Assembly (NCBI GenBank): GCA_964640665.1 | Contig: CAZXHT010000001.1 | Coordinates: forward strand, 62,001-126,000 | Reading direction: 5' to 3' | Length of the DNA stretch: 64,000 bases | Source of the DNA: DATKYQ01 sp964640665 | GTDB taxonomy: Bacteria; Myxococcota; B64-G9 | In this document: in pieces, positions 58,203 through 64,000 of the stretch | Layout: each line of letters starts with the position of its first letter | Numbering within the stretch: the stretch's first letter is position 1 | Position numbers and translations under genes: made by a program | Notes under the pieces: model-generated | Databases searched by the model: none | What the model was told of the DNA's origin: nothing | The model's input: the letters and a program-made list of their open reading frames with translations, nothing else

Positions 58203-59652
58203 AGCTCACCCGAGATCTCAGGTTGTTCAGGTACTCCACCAGACCGAAGCTCGCCTGGAAGCCATAGAACACTCCATTGAGCAGTTGCGAGTTCTTGGGG
58301 AAAAGCTTCAAAATGCGGGCCACTCTTATCGGATCGAAGTAGAACCGGCGATAGGCACTGCGTTGGGCGGCTTTGACGTCGATTCCGGTAGCCCGGGTGA
58401 AATAGGGGTCGGCGCCCCAGTATGAATGGGAATCCGAGATTCCATCGCCCAGCGGCATGTCCGGATAGGTTTGCTTGACCAACTTGTGAAGCTCTGTTTG
58501 GGGAAAGGGGACCACAGAAAAGAAATATGCCTTCAGAATAGAGGATTCGCAAGCAAAGCGTATGGTCCGCTCCATTTCCTCGCGGGTCTCGGTCGGAAAG
58601 CCGAGCATGAAAAAACCCGCCGGAATCACTCCGAGCTTGTAGGTGGTCTCTATCGCCCGCGCAACCTTTTCCAGGTTGAGATTCTTCTTCACGAGTTTCT
58701 GCAGTCGCTGACTGGCTGTTTCCACGGCGTAGGTAATCATATAGGCGCCGGCGGCTTGGAGTTTTTCAATGAGCTCATCATCCATGAGATCTCCCCTGAC
58801 CCCATTGGGGAAGGCGATCTTGAAGCGCAGGCGCCGTGAGACTATCTCGTCCGCGATACTCTTGGCTCGGGGGGGCTTGAGGTTGAAGCAATCATCTATG
58901 AAGTGGATCTCTTTTATCCCGAACCTGTGGTACAAGACTTCCAACTCCCCAGCGACATTATCGATGGATCTCTGCCTGAACCTGGTCCCAAACAACCTGT
59001 GGCAATAACTACATTGAAACGGGCAACCTCGGCTGGTCATTACCGCCATATAGGGTGCAGCCGCCAGGATACCGTTCATATTTGTGCAACGGGAATAAGA
59101 CGGAATATCAAGCAGATCCCACGCGGGAGGGGGGAGCGAGTCGAGATCGGCTTCGAACCGGCGGGGAGGCGTTTCAATCACTTTGCCATCCTCCCGAAAC
59201 ATCAGGCCCCGAATCCCGTGAAAGTCCTCTGCGTCAACCCAGGCCGTCAGCAGTTCAACGAAAGTCCGCTCGCCTTCACCCTTGACCACCACGTCGATAT
59301 CCGGGACGTGTGCCAGCAGGTCGCCAAACATGGAGGCATGCGGACCACCGACGACTGTGAGACACTCACTGTTCCAGGCCTTGCATCTCATGGCCGATTC
59401 AATCAGGTCGGCATGCTCGCATGACAAGGAGCTGAAGCCTACAACATCCGGCTCGAACTCCCGGTAGAGTGTCGACAAGTCCCCAAAAGTCATATTGGAG
59501 GCCCGCATATCAGCCAGGCGAATCTCAATCTTGGGATCGAGCCACTCGCGTACGGCGCTCGCCAAATAGAGACACCCCAGGGGGGGGCTGGTCCCGGTAC
59601 GAGCCCTGATGGGATTGGTCCTTACCAGCAGGATTTTTCTCAGCGGTTTCAT
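58195..59652 (-). CDS. B12-binding-domain radical SAM enzyme
   Basis: A 485-residue protein. Residues ~1-150 are a cobalamin-binding Rossmann-like domain (RKILLVRTNPIRARTG, DVVGFSSLSCEHADLIES, TVVGGPHASMF). Residues ~190-400 are the radical SAM barrel, with the cluster cysteines in SRGCPFQCSYCHRL, plus FIDDCFNL and YAVETASQ. The DxHxxG cobalamin motif is not visible, as in many members. These enzymes methylate or rearrange unreactive carbons; substrates range from lipids to antibiotics. The start overlaps the stop of the methyltransferase gene (ATGA). It is the last gene of the overlapping cluster. The C-terminal ~80 residues are a helical extension. Confidence 0.87.
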   Translation of the reverse strand: MKPLRKILLVRTNPIRARTGTSPPLGCLYLASAVREWLDPKIEIRLADMRASNMTFGDLSTLYREFEPDVVGFSSLSCEHADLIESAMRCKAWNSECLTVVGGPHASMFGDLLAHVPDIDVVVKGEGERTFVELLTAWVDAEDFHGIRGLMFREDGKVIETPPRRFEADLDSLPPPAWDLLDIPSYSRCTNMNGILAAAPYMAVMTSRGCPFQCSYCHRLFGTRFRQRSIDNVAGELEVLYHRFGIKEIHFIDDCFNLKPPRAKSIADEIVSRRLRFKIAFPNGVRGDLMDDELIEKLQAAGAYMITYAVETASQRLQKLVKKNLNLEKVARAIETTYKLGVIPAGFFMLGFPTETREEMERTIRFACESSILKAYFFSVVPFPQTELHKLVKQTYPDMPLGDGISDSHSYWGADPYFTRATGIDVKAAQRSAYRRFYFDPIRVARILKLFPKNSQLLNGVFYGFQASFGLVEYLNNLRSRVSFR

Positions 59653-60449
59653 CCCGCGGGCCTCCTGGCGCTGAAGGCGATGAGATAACCATGCTTGTTC
59701 AGACGCGGAAAAACTCTTGCCAGGATTCGAAAAGGCCAGTGTAGAAAACCCACTGCGTTCGAAAGCAGGTGGTGCGAGTCAAGCAATGCAAGCTCTGCCA
59801 TGCGGATTACGCCGGGCATGAACAGCACACCATCACTCTCGATGACTTCGAATCCGGCCCCGGACAGCATCGCCCTCAACTCCCTCCGGCTCAACGACTG
59901 TTCAAATCCGTAAGGATAGATCCCCAGTTTGCTCATCACGTATACCAGCAGCGGTCGCAGAAAGGGATCGTGCTTGTTGGGAACACCGACCACGGCAATG
60001 CCTCCCGGTTTCAATACTCTGTATATCTCGGCGACACAGCGGTCCATGTCATGAACGTGTTCGATGGTCCCCATGCTGTACAGGAAATCAAACGACTCCG
60101 GCTTGTAAGGAAGCTCGTAGAGGCTGGCCACGGAAAATCTCGGTACCAGCCCGGAGCTTTTGAACTCGTCGGCCGCTTGCCTCACCAGGTTGAAGGAGAT
60201 ATCGATCGCATGGGTCACGGCCCCTTGCGATGCCATCCACGCCAGAATATTGGTGTTCTTCACCTCGTTCCACAGATCCAGCTTGAGCACCTTGCACCCG
60301 TTGCCGCCATTGAGCCAGTGCCCGATGATCCGCTTCTCGCCCTCCAGGTAGTATGCCGTAGAGGATGCACGCCGGAACTCACCGATCTCGAGGGCCTGCC
60401 TTTCCCAGAACCGCCTTATCTCACCAAGACTCTGACTCTCGGACGACAT
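59649..60449 (-). CDS. SAM-dependent methyltransferase
   Basis: A 266-residue class I methyltransferase from ATG 60449 (MSSESQSLGEI), chosen over an upstream ATG for the GGAGG-type sites before it. Glycine-rich motif I is weak (CKVLKLDLWNEVKN), followed by THAIDISFNLV, FDFLYSMGTIEHVHDMDRCV and LKPGGIAVVGVPNKHD, the usual post-I to motif III pattern of the Methyltransf_11 family. It starts inside the 3' end of the decarboxylase gene (29-base overlap) and ends in an overlap with the radical SAM gene. The substrate is unknown. Confidence 0.85.
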   Translation of the reverse strand: MSSESQSLGEIRRFWERQALEIGEFRRASSTAYYLEGEKRIIGHWLNGGNGCKVLKLDLWNEVKNTNILAWMASQGAVTHAIDISFNLVRQAADEFKSSGLVPRFSVASLYELPYKPESFDFLYSMGTIEHVHDMDRCVAEIYRVLKPGGIAVVGVPNKHDPFLRPLLVYVMSKLGIYPYGFEQSLSRRELRAMLSGAGFEVIESDGVLFMPGVIRMAELALLDSHHLLSNAVGFLHWPFRILARVFPRLNKHGYLIAFSARRPAG

Positions 60450-61737
60450 CCTCCGCTTCCTCCTTCCTGCGCAGTGGCTGCAGTTCACCAATTGAGTCGA
60501 GAAGATATGCCGGAGGCACCAAGGTGGTGAACCTGTTCACCCTGGAGAGCGTGTAGGCTCCGGCGTCCATCATTACCAGGATATCGCCGACCGAGCACGG
60601 GGGCAGCCTGGAACCCAAAGCCAGGACATCTGCCCCACTCAAGGTGCCTCCCGAAAGGTTCGTCCGGGACCACGGCAGTCCCCGGCCGGGATGTCCGGGC
60701 AGAAACCTCCGTGAAGCGAACAGCAGGGATTCGGGAACGAAGTTGTGGCTGGCATCCAGGAAAAGCCAGCCCTTCTTCACGGCAACGACCCTGGTCAAAA
60801 GAATCGAAGCGTTGCCCACCAGAGATCTTCCCGGTTCCACCACCAGATCGGTCACGCCCGAAGGGAAATCCTGGCCGAGCAGGGATTTTCTGACGATGCC
60901 GCCGAACTCTTCCAGGGGAGGGACCTTCCCGTCTGAATTCAACAGCCAGGTTCTCAGCAATCCACCCACGGAGGTGGAATGAAGAGAGGGAGATGGAAAT
61001 CCTCCGCCAATGTCCGCTTCCTTTCCTGCCAGCCCAAATTCCCGGGCCACGGAGAATGCCTCCACCAGAGCCTTCAGCGCTTCTCGGTATACCTTGGGCC
61101 TGGTAACCTGCGACCCCATGTGAACCGCCAGACCTCGGAACCCGACCGATGGTCTCTTCGAGAGATAGGCAAAAGCTTCACTCAGCTCACCCGGGCTCAT
61201 GCCAAACCTGTCCGCCATGAATTCGGCCGGTCCGCCGTGCCACCGGGAACCCGGGGCCTTCAATCTCAGGCAAACGCGAAGATCCCGGGATCCGGCGGAC
61301 GCCTCCGTCACCAGGCGAAGCTGGTCCATGGAATCGACCTTGACGAACCTGACTCCCATCTCCACCGCTCTGGACACGGTGTCCGGCGTGTGAGCGGGAC
61401 CATCCAGAAAAACTCCTTCGGGGCTGAATCCGGCCCGCGATGTAAGCTCGAGTTCGTGCCGGCAGGCTACCTCTGCCTCCATACCCATCCGGGCCAACAG
61501 CTTGAGCAACTTCGGCTCCCAGGCCGTCTTGACCGAATAGGCCACCCGGAGCTTCCAGGGGGAAGGAAGCCTGAACGCCCGTTGAAAGAGTTCATAGTTG
61601 GCTTTTAACCTCGACTCTGAGAACACAAAAGCCGGTGTCCCGGTCGTCTCGACCAGATCGGAGATACAAACTCCCGAGTAGCACAGAGAGTCGTCTTTCC
61701 ACAGGAGATCGGGAATTCCGGTGGGAGGAAGGTTCAT
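60421..61737 (-). CDS. Fold-III PLP-dependent decarboxylase homologue (ornithine/diaminopimelate type)
   Basis: A 438-residue member of the alanine racemase-like decarboxylase family. The PLP lysine is in VAYSVKTAWEP (residue ~69), phosphate binding in KEADIGGGFPSPS and VVEPGRSLVGNAS, and the aromatic stacking segment is MDAGAYT. The place where diaminopimelate and ornithine decarboxylases have the proton-donor Cys (CESGD) reads GGTLSGADVL, so that Cys appears replaced by Ser or Leu. Some carboxynorspermidine or siderophore-type relatives also vary here. Its start overlaps the stop of the radical SAM gene. The reaction is probably a decarboxylation or a changed one on an amino acid or amine. 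Confidence 0.82.
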   Translation of the reverse strand: MNLPPTGIPDLLWKDDSLCYSGVCISDLVETTGTPAFVFSESRLKANYELFQRAFRLPSPWKLRVAYSVKTAWEPKLLKLLARMGMEAEVACRHELELTSRAGFSPEGVFLDGPAHTPDTVSRAVEMGVRFVKVDSMDQLRLVTEASAGSRDLRVCLRLKAPGSRWHGGPAEFMADRFGMSPGELSEAFAYLSKRPSVGFRGLAVHMGSQVTRPKVYREALKALVEAFSVAREFGLAGKEADIGGGFPSPSLHSTSVGGLLRTWLLNSDGKVPPLEEFGGIVRKSLLGQDFPSGVTDLVVEPGRSLVGNASILLTRVVAVKKGWLFLDASHNFVPESLLFASRRFLPGHPGRGLPWSRTNLSGGTLSGADVLALGSRLPPCSVGDILVMMDAGAYTLSRVNRFTTLVPPAYLLDSIGELQPLRRKEEAEDVVRESESW

Positions 61738-63287
61738 CTTGGCTCCTGGTGATGATAACCGAAGCCCATCAAGGTTCGCCGTAAAAGGCTCTTGGCTATT
61801 TCGGCAACCAGCCGGGGATGTCTGAGAAAATTACGATACCTTTGCCACAACGTCCACGGGTGCCGCGCGAAATTGTAGAGATTGAACTTCGCGAACTCAC
61901 GGTGCGCCAGTTCTTCAACCTGCCGGGAATTCCACTGGGGTGTTTCGATGTTGCACCTTGAAAAACTGTTGTTCACAAAATCAAAGCCCGACTTTAAGAA
62001 GCCCTTCTCTTGGCAGGTTTCGTAGAGTTCGGTCCCCGGCAGCGGGTTGGCAATGAAAAACCAGGCATAGGTGAGACCCAGCCGGCGGGGCATCGTGAAG
62101 GTTTCTTTCATCTGTTCGAGCGATTCGCCGGGGAACCCGACGATAAAGAAGCTGCTGGTGCGAATCCCGGCCTTTTTCAGCTCGCGCAATATCGGGGGAA
62201 CTTTCTCCAGCTTCAGCGGCTTGTGGATGATCTCGTCCAGAACCTGCTGATTTCCGCTTTCAATAGCCAGGGTCACCTCATAGCAACCCGAGCGCTTCAT
62301 GAGTTCAACCAGATCTTTATCCAATGCCCAAAGCGCGATGCCGTTGGGGGTAGACCAGCTAAGACCCAGGTTTCGATCCAGCATGCCCTGGAGGAGCTTA
62401 CGGAACCTGGCTTGACCCAGGCTGATGTTGTCGTCCTCGAACTGAACTTCCTCCACCCCGTACTCCCGGATCAGCAGCTCGAGTTCGTCGAGAATGTTTT
62501 CGGGAGATCTCGCCCGGTAGCGGTTTCCCCAGAACCGCCATGAGGAACAAAAATTGCATTTGGCGGGACAACCCCGCGAAGTGATGACGGTCGCGAACCT
62601 CTTGCGTTCCGAAAACAGGAGGTGGGGAACTCCGATCTGCCGGTAAAGCTCCATGGGAAGCAAGTCGCGGGCGGGATACGGAAGGGAATCCAGATCTTCA
62701 ACGAAGCGCGTTTTCGGGTTCACCTTAATCTCGCCGCTGGAAGGATCCCGAAAAGCCAGGCCGTCTACGCTGGAGAGGTCCGCTCCGACTTCGATCGCGT
62801 CCAGCAGATCCACCAGAACCGGCTCTCCCTCTCCGAGTGCAATCATGTCCAGTTCAGGAGCTTGATCGAGGCAACGCTCCGGCAGGAAGGACGGATGAGT
62901 TCCCCCCGCCAGCGTGACAGCCGACGGCGCAACGGCTTTGCTCGTCTTGCACAGCTCGGCCACCACCGGAAACGTCGAGCTGTACAGGCAAGTGATACCC
63001 ACCAGATCGGGCTGGAAGGCCTCGATCCGTCTTCCAATCTCATCGATTGGGAGCCCATAGATATAAAAACCGTGATTGCTGGGACGCTCGACGTGAAAGC
63101 CTTCCGCGACGGCATCAAGGACGGCCACCTCACACCTGCCCCGGACAACCGCGGCCAGGCTGGCGACCCCCATGGGCGGAAGTGCCTGCTTGATCCCCTC
63201 GCGGTGAATCCTGGTCGGTGGGAAGATGAACAGAATCCTCTTCACCTGCCTTTTGTAGCCACCGATTTTATTTGAATCGTTGTTCAC
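61734..63287 (-). CDS. B12-binding-domain radical SAM enzyme
   Basis: About 517 residues. GTG 63287 (VNNDSNKIGGYKRQVKR) is preferred, with AAGAGA at good spacing and one base after the previous stop; an ATG 21 bases earlier overlaps that gene. Residues ~20-165 are a cobalamin-binding domain (RILFIFPPTRIHREGI, DLVGITCLYSSTFPVV, VTLAGGTHPSFL). Residues ~215-430 are the radical SAM barrel with SRGCPAKCNFCSSWRF, EEVQFEDDNIS and TLAIESGNQQ. It differs clearly from the 58195-59652 enzyme, so the pair is not a recent duplicate. Its partner genes on both sides overlap it. Confidence 0.85.
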   Translation of the reverse strand: MNNDSNKIGGYKRQVKRILFIFPPTRIHREGIKQALPPMGVASLAAVVRGRCEVAVLDAVAEGFHVERPSNHGFYIYGLPIDEIGRRIEAFQPDLVGITCLYSSTFPVVAELCKTSKAVAPSAVTLAGGTHPSFLPERCLDQAPELDMIALGEGEPVLVDLLDAIEVGADLSSVDGLAFRDPSSGEIKVNPKTRFVEDLDSLPYPARDLLPMELYRQIGVPHLLFSERKRFATVITSRGCPAKCNFCSSWRFWGNRYRARSPENILDELELLIREYGVEEVQFEDDNISLGQARFRKLLQGMLDRNLGLSWSTPNGIALWALDKDLVELMKRSGCYEVTLAIESGNQQVLDEIIHKPLKLEKVPPILRELKKAGIRTSSFFIVGFPGESLEQMKETFTMPRRLGLTYAWFFIANPLPGTELYETCQEKGFLKSGFDFVNNSFSRCNIETPQWNSRQVEELAHREFAKFNLYNFARHPWTLWQRYRNFLRHPRLVAEIAKSLLRRTLMGFGYHHQEPR

Positions 63288-63288
63288 G

Positions 63289-63999
63289 TTATCTCTTGAC
63301 GTAACCATGACTCGAGTACCAATCCACGGCCTGACGCAGGGCGACCCGATAATCGCCGGGGTTGAAACCCAGCTCATACCTGGCCTTGTCGATTGAGAAA
63401 ACCATTCGCTTGTACAGTAAATGTGCATTCCCGATCGTCAGGGCCGGCCTCTTCTTTGTAACACAATCAGCAATAAAATGCATGAGATAGGCACCAGTGA
63501 AGGGAAGCAATCGAGGCAGCCAGATGGTACGAGCCGGAAATCCCGAAAGCTCCTCGATTGCCTTGATAAAGGAACGCATGGTCACTATCTCCGGTCCGGC
63601 GATAATGTACCGATTTCCTCCTCGTCCCTTCTCGGCCGCCAAAAAGTGCGCCTGGACCACGTCATCCACACCCACGAACTGGCTTTCGATATCGACGAAG
63701 AACAGCGGCCGCCGATTGAGGAAATCCACAATCAGTTTTCCTTGAATCAGCGGTTTCGAGTCCCCGGGCCCGATGATCTGATGAGGGCAAAGGATGACGT
63801 ACTCCAGCGAATCCCCGGCGCATTGCCGAACCGCCTTCTCAGCCTGGTACTTGGATACCGAATAGTAACCCGTCTGGTGAAGATCCCAGGGAGTGTCCTC
63901 GTCAGCCAACCCGTCCGGCGGCGCGGAACCGCATGCGGCCACACTGCTCGTATGAATGAACTTGCGCGCACCACAGCGGACGGCCTGGTCGCAGACATT
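63289..63999 (-). CDS. NAD(P)-dependent epimerase/reductase, HpnA/dihydroflavonol-reductase-like (5' end outside the window)
   Basis: The frame is open to the window edge, so the N-terminal Rossmann motif is not seen; about 236 codons are present. VCDQAVRCGARKFIHTSSVA holds the catalytic-Ser strand, and YYSVSKYQAEKAV holds the YxxxK. CPHQIIGPGDSKPLIQGKL, VGVDDVVQAHFLA and NRYIIAGPEIVTM follow the pattern of HpnA-type hopanoid-associated epimerases and 3-beta-hydroxysteroid dehydrogenase-like reductases. The end (YELGFNPGDYRVALRQAVDWY) also fits. It leads the overlapping cluster of two radical SAM enzymes, a PLP enzyme and a methyltransferase, probably as an oxidoreductase on a lipid- or sugar-derived substrate. 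The exact reaction is not clear. Confidence 0.85.
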   Translation of the reverse strand, partial: NVCDQAVRCGARKFIHTSSVAACGSAPPDGLADEDTPWDLHQTGYYSVSKYQAEKAVRQCAGDSLEYVILCPHQIIGPGDSKPLIQGKLIVDFLNRRPLFFVDIESQFVGVDDVVQAHFLAAEKGRGGNRYIIAGPEIVTMRSFIKAIEELSGFPARTIWLPRLLPFTGAYLMHFIADCVTKKRPALTIGNAHLLYKRMVFSIDKARYELGFNPGDYRVALRQAVDWYSSHGYVKR

Positions 64000-64000
64000 C

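Overview
The window looks like a contig from a GC-rich Gram-negative bacterium of the broad delta-proteobacterial / Myxococcota type. The clues are an Mla-type lipid transport operon, an Omp85-like barrel, many lipoproteins, a secreted subtilase with a MYXO-CTERM-like tail, PEGA, PATAN and MshE-N domains, a RicT homologue, sigma-54 regulators and a RAYT element flanked by GGGTCA-type repeats. No rRNA or tRNA gene and no CRISPR array was seen. The lineage call is an inference; nothing here fixes a species.

Layout. 1-2.7 kb: the 3' end of a YhaM-like HD nuclease, overlapped by a multidomain signalling protein (MshE-N, HD-GYP, receiver, PATAN). 2.8-6.8 kb: an accessory patch with a hipBA toxin-antitoxin pair and its operators, a three-repeat Cys-rich lipoprotein, a 331-bp inverted-repeat element, a truncated zinc-ribbon gene and a scrambled second copy of hipBA. 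6.8-13.7 kb: a compact leftward housekeeping run (kamA-like, holB, ricT, metG, HEAT protein, tatD). 13.8-18.6 kb: a small DUF2283 cassette, then a rightward signalling operon (TPR histidine kinase, NtrC-type activator, receiver-adenylate cyclase). 18.7-26.4 kb: a membrane-stress operon (two PspA paralogues, an unknown protein, NfeD, flotillin) behind a sigma-54-like promoter, continuing into a TPR lipoprotein, a carbonic-anhydrase-like pseudoenzyme and an outer-membrane protein.

26.4-32.5 kb: a B12-dependent ribonucleotide reductase with an NrdR-box-like promoter, divergent from a HEAT-type protein and an HD-GYP protein. 32.5-46.3 kb: a long leftward block with a DinG-like helicase, a lipoprotein, the Mla operon (permease, ATPase, MCE protein, auxiliary lipoprotein, barrel protein), the subtilase, the Omp85-like protein and a membrane lipase. 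46.3-48.4 kb: a RAYT element with 27-bp terminal inverted repeats, lying between a full metallophosphoesterase gene and a diverged fragment of a second copy. 48.4-57.9 kb: lipoproteins, a HAD phosphatase lipoprotein, a double-CAP-domain secreted protein coupled to a 1020-residue protein that I read as a class III nucleotidyl cyclase split by a coiled coil, and a PEGA protein. 58-64 kb: a Trm112-like protein, then a tightly overlapping leftward cluster (NAD-dependent epimerase/reductase, two B12-binding radical SAM enzymes, a fold-III PLP decarboxylase homologue, a methyltransferase), probably a biosynthetic operon of unknown product.

The strongest candidates for something undescribed are the split cyclase with its CAP-domain partner (52.1-56.8 kb), the radical SAM cluster (58.2-64 kb), and the PspA/NfeD/flotillin operon with its carbonic-anhydrase-like appendage.
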